Assembly: GCA_016719295.1 (NCBI GenBank)
Contig: JADKAF010000001.1
Span: 6,882,001 to 6,946,000, forward strand
Source: Planctomycetota bacterium
GTDB lineage: Bacteria > Planctomycetota > UBA1135 > JADKAF01
Length of the DNA: 64,000 nt
Reading direction: 5' to 3'
The notes under the pieces were generated by a model. It was not told where the DNA came from. It ran no database searches and saw only the letters and a program-made list of their open reading frames with translations. The translations under genes were made by a program, and so were the position numbers. Numbering within the stretch: position 1 is the stretch's first letter; the number at the start of each line of letters is the position of its first letter. Positions 46,357-55,120 of this stretch are shown here, piece after piece.

Positions 46357-48660
46357 ATGACCGAACCCGTCGGCAAGCCGCGGCCACGCAAGCCGGCGTG
46401 GAAGCGCATCCTGAGCCTCTGCCTCTGGCTCGTGGTGCTCCTCGCGTTGCTCTTGCTCCTGGCGCCCATCGCCGTGCAGGGGCGCGTGCGCGACGAGCTC
46501 GTGCAGGCGCTCGAGCGCGGCTTCGACGCCGAGGTCGAGATCGATCGCCTCGAGCTCGGGTGGACGAGCGGCATCGCGATCGAGCGCCTCGTCGTGCGGC
46601 CGAAGCAGGGCGGGCTGCCGTGGCTGGAGGTGCGCCGCGCGCGCTTCTCGCCCTCGCTCGCGCCGCTGCTGCGCCGCCGCCTGCGCTGGCACGACACGAT
46701 CTTGGAGGACGTGGTCGTGCGCTGCGAGCGCGACGGGGACGGCGAGCTCCTGCCGCGTTGGAAGGAGGTGGCGAGCGACGGGCCGCGCAAGGCGCGCGGT
46801 ACCATCGAGATCGACGGCGATCCCTTCGCGCTCGACCTCGATCTCGAGGTCGACGGGCTGCGCGTCGAGATGCGCGACCCGCAGTGGCCGGCGCCCCTCG
46901 TCGCCGACTTCCGCCGCCCGATCCGGGTGCGCTCGACGGGCGATCTCGAGCTGCGCGTGGAGGCCGCGCTCCACGAGCGCCTCGAGTGCGCCCTCGAGCT
47001 CGCGCTGGTGAAGTCGGCGAGCGCCGGGGCCTCCTCCAAAGACTACGAGCCGCGCGGCGAGCTGCACCTCGTGGCCACGGGCGCTCCGCTCGAGGCGCTG
47101 GAAGGACTCGCCGCACCGTGGGTGGAGGAGCTCGCGGGGCGGGCCGACGGCTCGCTGCATTATCAGCTCTCTCCCAGCAGCCTCGCCGGTGGAGGCGCGA
47201 TCCACGTGCAGGAGCTCCACGTGCGCTCGCGCACGGCGGGAGACACGCCGCTGCCACGCGCGCTGCGCTTCGACTCCGCGCTGAGCGGGACCCTCGAGGC
47301 CGCGCGGCATGAGCTGCGCGTCGAAGGCGAGGGCCTGCAGAGCGAGTGGACCGTGGCCTACAGGGGCAGCGCGCTCGCCGAGACGGCGCTGCGCGGCACG
47401 CTGCAGCCGCAGGCCGCGGCGAGCTGGATGCCGCGGCACGCGCAGCTCGCGATCGAGGGCGGCTCGCTCGGGTTCGAAGCGCGGGTCGAGCGGGCCGGGA
47501 TCGACGGATTCCTCTGCTCGGGCGCGCTCGACGCGTCGCGCACCATCTTCTATCTCGGCGCGGAAGGGCGTCCGCTGCGCGGGCCCGGCGTGCTGAAGGC
47601 CAGCGGGCGCTTCGTGCCCGGCGCGATGCCGCGCGTCGAGGACGGTCGCTTCGAGGCCGCGGGCATCGACGCGCGTTGGAGCGGCGACGCGGAGAAGCTC
47701 GTCCTCGACGCGCAGCTCGACCTGGATCGCGTCACGACGGCTTGGCTCGAGAACCTGGGCGTCGGCGTGCTCGCGCGCGGCCGCGGCCAGCTCGGCTTGG
47801 AGCTCGCGCGCTCGGAGGGGCCGCTGCCCTTCGTCGGCGCGCTGCGCTTCCGCGGCGAGCGCTTCACCACGCTGGCGGTGGAGGCGAGCGATCTGCGCTT
47901 CGATCTCGCCTTCGAGCCCGGCGGCGCGATCGCGCTGCGCGACGGCGCGCTCGGGCTGAACGGCGGCACGCTGAGCTTCACCGCGGCGCTCGCGGCCCCC
48001 GGGAGCGCCGCGCGGCCGTTCGAGCTCGCGCTGCGCGCGAGCGGGGTGCGCGCCGAGCAGGGGATCGAGTTCGAGATCGCGCGCGTCCTTCCGCTGCTCT
48101 CCGGCGCGGGCAGCGCGCTGCAGAGCGCGCTCGATGTCGAGCTCGATCTCCGCGGCGATGCGCTGGAGCCCGGGGCGCTGCTGCGCACGCTGCGCGGCGA
48201 CGGCGCGCTCGCGTGGAAGGCGGCGACGCTGCGCCCGAGCGCCGCGCTGCGCGAGCCTCTCGCGCTCCTCGGCTTCACCGAAACGCTCTCGCTCGCGGCG
48301 CTGCGCGCGCCCTTCCGCGTCGACGCGGGAGCGGTGGAGCTGCCCCCGCTCGCGCTGCGCGCGGGGGGCGTCGAGCTCGAGCTCGTCGGGCGCACCGGCC
48401 TCGACGGCGCGCTCGACCACACGCTCGGCGTGAAGCTGCCCGAGAGCGCCTCACGCGCCCTCGGCGTGCTGCTCGACTCCGGCGGCTACTTGCGCTTGCC
48501 GCTCCGCGGCACGACCGCGGCGCCGCGCTTCGAGATGCCGCCGGTCAGTCGCTTGATCACGCAGGGGCTCGAGGGCAGCTTGCGCCGCACGCTGCACGAG
48601 CTCCTGAAACGGAACACGGGGCGCTTCGGCGACGTGCTCGATCCCCGTAAGAAGAGGTGA
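46357..48660 (+). CDS. AsmA-like inner-membrane-anchored protein
   Basis: 767 residues. A cytosolic basic leader is followed by a single N-terminal membrane helix (~19-40, LSLCLWLVVLLALLLLLAP), then several hundred residues of beta-strand-rich sequence with repeating amphipathic strands. Typical AsmA/TamB features are the opening ALERGFDAEVEIDRLELG and the C-terminal GALAWKAATLRPS ... LRLPLRGTTAAPRFEMPP. AsmA-like proteins are long envelope proteins thought to conduct or organise phospholipids between membranes. The next two genes are FUN14-type and M48 protease genes, spaced 4 and 36 bp, suggesting an envelope-quality operon. The assignment to the family is by motif and architecture. Confidence 0.78.
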   Translation: MTEPVGKPRPRKPAWKRILSLCLWLVVLLALLLLLAPIAVQGRVRDELVQALERGFDAEVEIDRLELGWTSGIAIERLVVRPKQGGLPWLEVRRARFSPSLAPLLRRRLRWHDTILEDVVVRCERDGDGELLPRWKEVASDGPRKARGTIEIDGDPFALDLDLEVDGLRVEMRDPQWPAPLVADFRRPIRVRSTGDLELRVEAALHERLECALELALVKSASAGASSKDYEPRGELHLVATGAPLEALEGLAAPWVEELAGRADGSLHYQLSPSSLAGGGAIHVQELHVRSRTAGDTPLPRALRFDSALSGTLEAARHELRVEGEGLQSEWTVAYRGSALAETALRGTLQPQAAASWMPRHAQLAIEGGSLGFEARVERAGIDGFLCSGALDASRTIFYLGAEGRPLRGPGVLKASGRFVPGAMPRVEDGRFEAAGIDARWSGDAEKLVLDAQLDLDRVTTAWLENLGVGVLARGRGQLGLELARSEGPLPFVGALRFRGERFTTLAVEASDLRFDLAFEPGGAIALRDGALGLNGGTLSFTAALAAPGSAARPFELALRASGVRAEQGIEFEIARVLPLLSGAGSALQSALDVELDLRGDALEPGALLRTLRGDGALAWKAATLRPSAALREPLALLGFTETLSLAALRAPFRVDAGAVELPPLALRAGGVELELVGRTGLDGALDHTLGVKLPESASRALGVLLDSGGYLRLPLRGTTAAPRFEMPPVSRLITQGLEGSLRRTLHELLKRNTGRFGDVLDPRKKR

Positions 48661-48664
48661 TGCG

Positions 48665-49234
48665 ATGGGTAGGGACGACGCCGCTCACGGCGGGACGAAG
48701 CCGGAGCGAAAGCCGATCGGGCGCTTCCGCTGGATGCTGCTCGGATTGGTGGGCCTGATCACCATCGCGGCCCTCGGCGTGCGCTACTTCGCCGTCGAAG
48801 AGGGGCGGCCCACCGGCGACGAGGCGAAGGTCGCGCGTACGACGGCGCTCGAGAGCTCGGGCGGCGCGGGCTTCCTCCCCGGCACCACGACGCCCGCGCC
48901 GCCGCCGGAGCCGACGCCGCGCGAGAAGGCCGAGGAGCTCGCGCCGATGATCACCGAGGCCGGGCTCTTCGCGTTCCTGGGCTTCGCGATCGGCTACACC
49001 GCTCGAAAGGCCGTGAAGATCGGCATGGTGCTGATCGCGATCTTCTTCGTGGCTCTCCAGGGCCTCGCGTCCGCCGGCATCGTCTCCGTCGACTGGAGCA
49101 GAGGTCTCGAGCTCCTGAATCAGCTGGTGATGAACACCAGCGGCGGCAAGAGCTTCGGTGAAGTGCTCCAGCACCACATACCTTCCGCCGGCTCGCTCGC
49201 GGGCGGTTATCTTCTAGGCTTCCGGCGCGGCTGA
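48665..49234 (+). CDS. FUN14-domain membrane protein
   Basis: 189 residues. A first membrane helix (~22-42, MLLGLVGLITIAALGVRYFA) is followed by a polar linker and the FUN14 domain: GLFAFLGFAIGYTARKAVKI, GMVLIAIFFVALQGLASAG and the closing SLAGGYLLGFRRG. Eukaryotic FUNDC1 is a mitophagy receptor; bacterial members are small membrane proteins of unknown role. It begins 4 bp after the AsmA-like gene and precedes the M48 protease gene, so co-expression is likely. Confidence 0.85.
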   Translation: MGRDDAAHGGTKPERKPIGRFRWMLLGLVGLITIAALGVRYFAVEEGRPTGDEAKVARTTALESSGGAGFLPGTTTPAPPPEPTPREKAEELAPMITEAGLFAFLGFAIGYTARKAVKIGMVLIAIFFVALQGLASAGIVSVDWSRGLELLNQLVMNTSGGKSFGEVLQHHIPSAGSLAGGYLLGFRRG

Positions 49235-49270
49235 GCCGCGCGCTCCTGCTCCCGCACCGAGACTCTGGCG

Positions 49271-50092
49271 ATGAGACTCCGCGTTCCCTTTCGCGTCCGA
49301 GCCCTGCTGCTCACGCTTGCGTTGGCCTTCCTCGGCGCGCTCCCCGCCTGCGAGACGACGCAGACCGGTCGCTCGTACATGGCGCTGATCAGCCGCGACG
49401 AAGCGGCGCAGATGGGCGAACAGGCCTTCCGCGAGCTGATCGCCGACCCCGCGACGGCGTCGCGCATCGTGCGCTCGGGGCCAGCGTTCCAGCAGGTCGA
49501 TCGCATCACGCGGCGCATGGTCGATGTGGCCCGCAAGGATGAGCCGGGCTTCCAATGGGAGTGGGTCGTCATCGACGAGCCGCAGACGGTGAACGCGTTC
49601 TGCCTCCCCGGAGGCAAGATCGCGGTCTACACCGGGATCATCCCCGTCGCGAAATCGGATGACGAGCTCGCCGCCGTCATCGGGCACGAGATCGCTCACG
49701 CGACGAACCACCATGGTCAGAAGCGCGTGAGCCAAGCGATGCGCGAAGGGCTGATCTCGGAGGTGATCGGCGGTGCCGCAGGGATGTCCCAGGAAGAGAC
49801 GGAGATCCTCGCCGGAGCGATCGGCGTCGTCGGCAGCACCTTCGATGACTACTCACGGGACGACGAGACCGAGTCCGACATCGTCGGCTTGCGCTACTTG
49901 ATCGAGGCCGGCTACGACCCGTACGGCGCCGTGCGCTTCTGGGAGAACATGGTCAAGCTGTCCGGCCCGAGCCAGAGCGATTGGATGTCGACGCATCCGG
50001 CGAACGAGCTGCGCGTCGAGAACCTGAAGAAGGCGATCGAGATCTATCGCACGTCGGGCATCGAGGCTTGGAAGTTCGAGCACTACAACTGA
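49271..50092 (+). CDS. M48-family metalloprotease, lipoprotein (Oma1/LoiP-like)
   Basis: 273 residues. Lipobox LPAC (Cys27). The zinc motif HEIAH (139-143, in VIGHEIAHATNHHG) and the third ligand in DDETESDIVGLRYLIEAGYD are intact, and AFCLPGGKIAVYTGII is the conserved strand before the active site. Such proteases degrade misfolded outer-membrane or exported proteins. The position after AsmA-like and FUN14 genes fits envelope maintenance. The 3' end converges with the large repeat protein; both stops are in one hairpin. Confidence 0.93.
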   Translation: MRLRVPFRVRALLLTLALAFLGALPACETTQTGRSYMALISRDEAAQMGEQAFRELIADPATASRIVRSGPAFQQVDRITRRMVDVARKDEPGFQWEWVVIDEPQTVNAFCLPGGKIAVYTGIIPVAKSDDELAAVIGHEIAHATNHHGQKRVSQAMREGLISEVIGGAAGMSQEETEILAGAIGVVGSTFDDYSRDDETESDIVGLRYLIEAGYDPYGAVRFWENMVKLSGPSQSDWMSTHPANELRVENLKKAIEIYRTSGIEAWKFEHYN

Positions 50093-50108
50093 GCGCGTGG
50101 GCGCTCAG
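50089..50108. terminator. Bidirectional hairpin containing both stop codons
   Basis: CTGAGCGC-GTGG-GCGCTCAG: an 8-bp perfect stem with a 4-nt loop. The plus-strand TGA (50090-50092) and the minus-strand TGA (complement 50105-50107) both lie in the stem. The same core is seen at 2538-2557. Confidence 0.6.
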
Positions 50109-53100
50109 GGGAAGCGCACGACCACTTCCTGGATGCCGTCGTTGCTGCGCTTGAGCTCCACCGCCATCTCCTGCGCCTCGCGCCCCTCGACCTCGATCCG
50201 CACGCGGTAGCTCCCCGGCGCGAAGCTGCCGAGCTCGAGCAGGCCGGCGCCGAGCCCGCCCTGCGCGAACTCGACCAGATCCTCGAAGGAGATCAGCGAG
50301 TCGACGAGCTTGCCGCTCGCGTCGAGCACGCGGCCGGCGGCATTGCCGAGCGGAGCACCTTGCGCATCGACGACGCGCACGCGGAGACGGACGCCCTCCT
50401 CGATGCGGAGATCGAGGCTGGTCTCCTTGCCGGCTTCGAAGAGCACGTCCTTCCGCTCGCTCGGAGCGTAGCCTCGCTTCGTGACGCGGACCGTCGCGAC
50501 GCCGGGCTCGACACCCACGACGCGGAAGCGCCCGTCGGGGCCGGAGAGGCCCTGGAAGAAGCCCTTCGCGCCGCTGTCCTGGCTCACGGGGCGAGCCTCG
50601 AGGGAAGCACCCTCGACGCCCTTGCCGTGCTCGTCGGTCAGTCGGCCGACGAGGATGGCGCCCGTCTCGAGCTCGAAGTCGACGTCGGTGAGCTCCTTGC
50701 CCGCGACGACGCGCAGGCCGTCCTTCGTGCGCGCGGAGCGGTTCTGCGCGCTGCCGAAGAAGCTCGGGCCACCGGCGGTCGCGCGGTAGCTCCCCTCGGC
50801 GAGCCCCTCGAAGCGGAAGCGCCCCTCCTCGTTGGTGATCACGAAGGCGCGGAAGCCCTCGTTGCCCGCGACGCCTTCCGCCATGAGCACGATCTGCACG
50901 TTGGCGAGGCCTTCGCCTCCCGGAGTGCGCACGCGACCGGAGAGCGTGCCCGAATCGAGCGAGAGGTCGTGGCGCTGCTCGGGCTGCGGTAGCACGACGA
51001 GATCGAACTCGACCACGCTCTGCCCGCCGTCCTGGATCTGCACGACGCTGAGCGAGCACGGGCCGGGGGGCAGGTTCTTGAACTCGAAGCCGCCGTCGCG
51101 ATCGGAGTTCGCGAAGCGCAGGCGCCCCGCGTCGTCGCCCTGCGCGCCCATCTCCTCGCGGCAGGAGGCCAGGATCATCGCGTTCTTCTTCGGCTTCCCG
51201 TTCTCGCTGAGCGTGCCGTAGAGGCGCGTGCCGCGCGCCTGACCGGGCGGCTCGCCGAAGTCGACGACCAGGGTCTGCCCCGCGGCGATGCGGATCGTCT
51301 GCATGCGCAGCGCCGACATCACGCTCTCGGCCTCCATCGCGCCCGCGAGCCCGAGCGCGATCAGGTTCACCTGGCCCGGTGCCACGCCCTCGATGCGGTA
51401 GCGGCCGTCGCCGTCCGTCATCGTCTGCTTCTGCTCGATCTGCAGCGGGCCGTGGTTCGCCATCACCGCCGCGCCGACCTCGGGGCGACCCTCGGCGTCG
51501 TACACGATGCCCTCGACGATACCGCCGATGCCGAGCTCCATCCGCAGCCCCTGCTGCGGGACGTCGGGGAGCAAGGTCACGGTCACGGCTGCCGACGGCG
51601 CGTGCAGCGGATGCGTCGCGCGCAACGAGAGCTCGCCGACGGGCAAGCCGCCGAGCTCGAAGCGGCCTTGCTCGTCGGTCTTCGCCTTGCGCGAGACGAG
51701 CGACATCTCGCGCGCGATCGCCGCGATGATGTCTCCGGCGAGCTGCACCTCCGCTTCGGCGACCGGCTGGCCCGCCGCGTTGACGACGATGCCGGAGACG
51801 GAGGAGACCGCGGGGAGCGCGATGCGCAACGGTTCCGCGTTCGCTGCGACGACCACCTCGGGCAGCGAGTGCACCTCGCGCTCGGGCACGCGCGTGAGCA
51901 GCACGTACTTGCCGGGAGCGAGGCCCTCCAGGCGGAAGCGGCCCGCGCGATCGGAGAACTCGCCGCTCGCCACCGTCGCGGGCAGGAAGCCCATCATCAC
52001 GCGGCGCTGCAGCTCGATCTTGAAGCGCGGCACGGGCTGCCCGGCGGCATCGACGACCGTGCCTTCGAGCACGCCGAACGGCAAGAGCTCGAGCACGATC
52101 TCGTTCGCGAGCTGCTTCTTGCGGAGGCCGCTCTTTCGGCCGCCGCGCTCTCCGTCGGCCGAGGTCGCGAGCAGCTCGAAGCTGCCGTCCTCCAAGCCGA
52201 GGAACGCGAAGCGCCCCTCGGCGTCGCTCATCGTACGGCGCGGCACCAGCGGTCGGCCCGCGCTCGCCATGAAGGTCGTCTGCGTCAGCGTGCGCAGCAG
52301 GATCACCTCGGCGGTCGCGACGGGCTTCCCGGCTTCGTCGACGACGCGCCCGCGGAGATCCAGGCCGGCGTTCAAGGTGATCTCGACGCTCGGGATCTTC
52401 TCGAGCGCGAGATCGGCGCGCTCCGCGCGCGACGGCTCGTGGCCGCGCGCTTCGGCGATCACGAGGTGCAGCATCGGCAGCAGGCCCTCGAGCGCGAAGC
52501 TGCCGTCGGCTTGGCTGCGCGCGCGCCCGGCCGCGGGATCGGTGTTCGCCTCCATCGCGCTGAAGGAGGAGTGCGCGGGGAGCGCGATCACTTCGGCGTC
52601 GGCGACGGGCTTGCCGTCGCCGTCGCGCACGTGGCCGCGCAGCGTCTTGCCGGCCTGCAGCGCGAGCGGGAGCTCCTTCGCTTCGCCCGCGTCGAGGGCG
52701 AACATCTTCGACTCGCCGACGCGTCGCGCGCTCTCCTTGCCGTGCACGCCGCGCAGGAGATAGCGCCCATGCGGTGCCACCGCGCTGAAGGCGAAGCGCC
52801 CTTCCGCGTCGGTGCGCGCCAGGCGCTGCGGCGGGGGGAAGGACTCGGGCGACATGCCGGAGGGAATGCGCATCTCCGGCACCTCGCGGAGCAGCACGGT
52901 CGCCTCGGCGAGCGAACGACCTTCGCCGTCGACGACGCGTCCGCGGAGCGCAGCGCCCGCGGAGAGCTCGATGTCGAGCACGGCCTCGCGCTCCTCGGCC
53001 GCGGGCACGCCCACGCGCGGAGCGTCGGGGCGGTTCCAGATGGGGTCGACCACCCAGACGAAGAGCGGGCGCTCCGGACGCGCCGCGAGCCCGAGGGCGA

Positions 53101-53560
53101 ACTGACCGGCGGCGTCGCTCTTGCCGCGCGCGAGGAAGATCTGCGGCGGCTCGGCGCCGTAGGTCGCGTTCGCATCGAGATCGCGCCCCTCGACGAACGC
53201 GCCGAAGAGCTCGGCGGGCGTGATGCGCGAGCCGCCGAAGCGCGGCGCGGTCTCCGCCAGGTAGAGCTCGACCTCCGCAGGCACACCGCTCCCCGCGCCG
53301 TCGCGCAGCGTCCCGCGCACCACGAACGCCGGCGGCGCGCTCGACTCCGTCGGCGCCGCCTGCTCGGAGCGCGCGACCTGGGCCTCAGTCCCTGATCCCG
53401 GCGCGTTGGCCGCGGCCTCCAGCGGATCGGTGCGCAGACCGCGCTCGACGGAGCCGTTCCCGAGGCCGGCACCCTCGGAGCCGTTCTGCGAGAAGAAGAA
53501 GACCAAGGCGAGGACCAGCAGCGCTACGAGCAGCGCGGCGAAAGCGAGCGGGCGGGACAT
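50105..53560 (-). CDS. Giant exported carboxypeptidase-regulatory-like repeat protein
   Basis: 1151 residues from the ATG at 53560, chosen because a strong N-terminal membrane segment follows (LAFAALLVALLVLALVFFFS). About eleven beta-sandwich repeats of CarboxypepD_reg/Cna-B type follow at ~90-residue spacing. Each opens with a strand such as LRGRVVDGEGRSLAEATVLL, LRGHVRDGDGKPVADAEVIA, LEGTVVDAAGQPVPRFKIEL or LSGRVRTPGGEGLANVQIVL, and most are closed by a DAEGRFAF-type turn and an APGKYVLL-type strand. It is probably an anchored rod on the cell surface. No peptidase domain is present. It converges on the M48 protease gene. Internal similarity makes assembly errors possible, but the frame is intact. 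Confidence 0.87.
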   Translation of the reverse strand: MSRPLAFAALLVALLVLALVFFFSQNGSEGAGLGNGSVERGLRTDPLEAAANAPGSGTEAQVARSEQAAPTESSAPPAFVVRGTLRDGAGSGVPAEVELYLAETAPRFGGSRITPAELFGAFVEGRDLDANATYGAEPPQIFLARGKSDAAGQFALGLAARPERPLFVWVVDPIWNRPDAPRVGVPAAEEREAVLDIELSAGAALRGRVVDGEGRSLAEATVLLREVPEMRIPSGMSPESFPPPQRLARTDAEGRFAFSAVAPHGRYLLRGVHGKESARRVGESKMFALDAGEAKELPLALQAGKTLRGHVRDGDGKPVADAEVIALPAHSSFSAMEANTDPAAGRARSQADGSFALEGLLPMLHLVIAEARGHEPSRAERADLALEKIPSVEITLNAGLDLRGRVVDEAGKPVATAEVILLRTLTQTTFMASAGRPLVPRRTMSDAEGRFAFLGLEDGSFELLATSADGERGGRKSGLRKKQLANEIVLELLPFGVLEGTVVDAAGQPVPRFKIELQRRVMMGFLPATVASGEFSDRAGRFRLEGLAPGKYVLLTRVPEREVHSLPEVVVAANAEPLRIALPAVSSVSGIVVNAAGQPVAEAEVQLAGDIIAAIAREMSLVSRKAKTDEQGRFELGGLPVGELSLRATHPLHAPSAAVTVTLLPDVPQQGLRMELGIGGIVEGIVYDAEGRPEVGAAVMANHGPLQIEQKQTMTDGDGRYRIEGVAPGQVNLIALGLAGAMEAESVMSALRMQTIRIAAGQTLVVDFGEPPGQARGTRLYGTLSENGKPKKNAMILASCREEMGAQGDDAGRLRFANSDRDGGFEFKNLPPGPCSLSVVQIQDGGQSVVEFDLVVLPQPEQRHDLSLDSGTLSGRVRTPGGEGLANVQIVLMAEGVAGNEGFRAFVITNEEGRFRFEGLAEGSYRATAGGPSFFGSAQNRSARTKDGLRVVAGKELTDVDFELETGAILVGRLTDEHGKGVEGASLEARPVSQDSGAKGFFQGLSGPDGRFRVVGVEPGVATVRVTKRGYAPSERKDVLFEAGKETSLDLRIEEGVRLRVRVVDAQGAPLGNAAGRVLDASGKLVDSLISFEDLVEFAQGGLGAGLLELGSFAPGSYRVRIEVEGREAQEMAVELKRSNDGIQEVVVRFP

Positions 53561-53762
53561 GGCTTCTTCCAAAGGCGAGGGCGGGCAGCTCTCGGGGGGG
53601 AGCGACACTCTACGCGCCGGGTAGGCGTAGATTCTCGAGCTGCCGCGAGGCCCACTTGTCAGAACGCGCGGCGCCGCGGCAAGGAGAGAGCGCGCCTCCG
53701 AGCACGATCGCTCCGCGGCGCCCGCTCCGATGCACCCCGAACTCCCCATGGCCCCTCTCTGC

Positions 53763-54968
53763 ATGCGCCACCTCGCGCTCCTCCTCGGTCTCGCTTGTAC
53801 CCATGCACTCGCCCAGCAGCCGCCCATCACGATCGAGGGGCAGTTCGTGGACCTGCCGAAGGCCGCGCCGGACGCCCCGCTCCCGAGCTGGCTGGCAACC
53901 GGTGCCCGCGTCACTTTCTACGCCGGCTCTTCGACCCAGCCCTCGGTGCGCCAAGCCCTCGCCAGCCTCGGCAACGGCAACTACCTGCCCAACGACCAGA
54001 GCGGCGTCGCCGGCGGCGGCTACCTGCAGTACGACTTCGTGCACGTGAGCGACGAGGCGCTCGCGGTCCGCGGATCGAACCTGGTCTACGCCGACGCCGC
54101 GCTGCAGAACCTGACGCTCGCGGCGCACCAAGGCCACCTCGGCGACAAGAACGGCGTCCTCGACATCTGGATCCACCCGCAGCGCTTGGCCGGCGTCGCG
54201 GAGCAGAAGGGCGAGGGCTGGCTCGTGCGTCGCGCGCCTTACGAACTCGACGGTCAGCGCTATGAAGCGCTGATCACGCACTACGAGCACGCCAATGGCT
54301 ATGCGCGCTACGTCTACGAGCTCGCGACGGGCCTTCTGCTCGTGCACTCCTCGACGACCACGGGCAAGCCCGTGCTCACGCCGGGACCGAACGGCGCGCC
54401 GACCGTCGGCCCGGGCGCGGTCACGGTGACCAGCGTGCTGCGGAAGGGCGTCCGCAAGCTCGCCCTGCCGTGGCTCGGCCGCGCGGAAGCCCTTCCGAGC
54501 TGGATGAAGCGCGGCCAGCGCTATCTCTTCACCGGCGGAGAAACGAACAGCCTCGCCGAAGGCCTTCTGCCCCCGAACCCGGCGCAGATCGAGTTCGCGA
54601 TCGAGAAGCTCGGCCAGGGCTATGCCTACGCCGACACTCAGTCGGTCGTGAGCTACGGCGGCAACCCCAGCCGCGGCAGCGCGAAGATGGTCTACGGCGC
54701 CGGCACGGTGGGCTCGCTCTTCCTCGATCCGAAGGCCCTCGCGAAGCTGCGCGCGGGCCAGGTCTTGGACCAAGACCCGCTCACGCGCTACCAGATCCGC
54801 TGCGTCGGCCGCGACGAGCGCACGATCGCGCTGGCGGAAGAAGGCCCGCTCGACAGCACGACGCTGGTCTTCGATCTCGAGCGCGGGCAGCTCCTGCAGC
54901 TCATGCTCCGGCGCCAACAGGGACCGGCGTTGATCACGACGCAGCTGCAGCTCAGCCCGTCACGCTGA
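53763..54968 (+). CDS. Secreted protein with internal duplication
   Basis: 401 residues from the ATG at 53763, which begins a signal peptide (MRHLALLLGLACTHALA); an ATG eleven codons upstream is possible. Two halves of ~190 residues are related: each opens with LPSWLATGARVTFYAGSS / LPSWMKRGQRYLFTGGET, continues with a NGNYLPNDQSGVAGGGYLQ / YAYADTQSVVSYGGNPSRG strand pair, and ends in segments such as YVYELATGLLLVHSSTTTG / LVFDLERGQLLQLMLRRQ. This indicates a tandem domain duplication of an unknown beta-rich fold. No catalytic motif is seen. It diverges from the giant repeat protein gene. Confidence 0.75.
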   Translation: MRHLALLLGLACTHALAQQPPITIEGQFVDLPKAAPDAPLPSWLATGARVTFYAGSSTQPSVRQALASLGNGNYLPNDQSGVAGGGYLQYDFVHVSDEALAVRGSNLVYADAALQNLTLAAHQGHLGDKNGVLDIWIHPQRLAGVAEQKGEGWLVRRAPYELDGQRYEALITHYEHANGYARYVYELATGLLLVHSSTTTGKPVLTPGPNGAPTVGPGAVTVTSVLRKGVRKLALPWLGRAEALPSWMKRGQRYLFTGGETNSLAEGLLPPNPAQIEFAIEKLGQGYAYADTQSVVSYGGNPSRGSAKMVYGAGTVGSLFLDPKALAKLRAGQVLDQDPLTRYQIRCVGRDERTIALAEEGPLDSTTLVFDLERGQLLQLMLRRQQGPALITTQLQLSPSR

Positions 54969-54980
54969 CACCACCCTCCC

Positions 54981-55062
54981 TGCAACCGAACGTACGGTGC
55001 CAGAGCAAATTCCTCCGGTTAGTAACCGGAGGAATTTGCTCTGGCACCGTACGTTCGGTTGC
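54981..55062. repeat. Near-perfect palindrome with 40-bp arms
   Basis: Arms 54982-55021 and 55023-55062 are exact reverse complements around a 1-nt centre. The arms start GCAACCGAACGTACGGTGCC and end ...CTCCGGTTA. It lies 13 bp after one gene and 59 bp before the GH31 start. There is no T-tract. It may be a transcription terminator for the upstream gene, a mobile palindromic element or a regulator site; none is proven. Confidence 0.8.
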
Positions 55063-55120
55063 GAGCTTGCCGTGGGGGCCGCGGAGCGAGTCCAATCCCG
55101 CATCCCCAGGTCCTGCCGAC

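Noticed and set aside
54981..55062. Long palindrome as a standard intrinsic terminator
   Set aside because: The stem is far longer than needed and no T-tract follows on either strand, so I kept it as an unexplained repeat.
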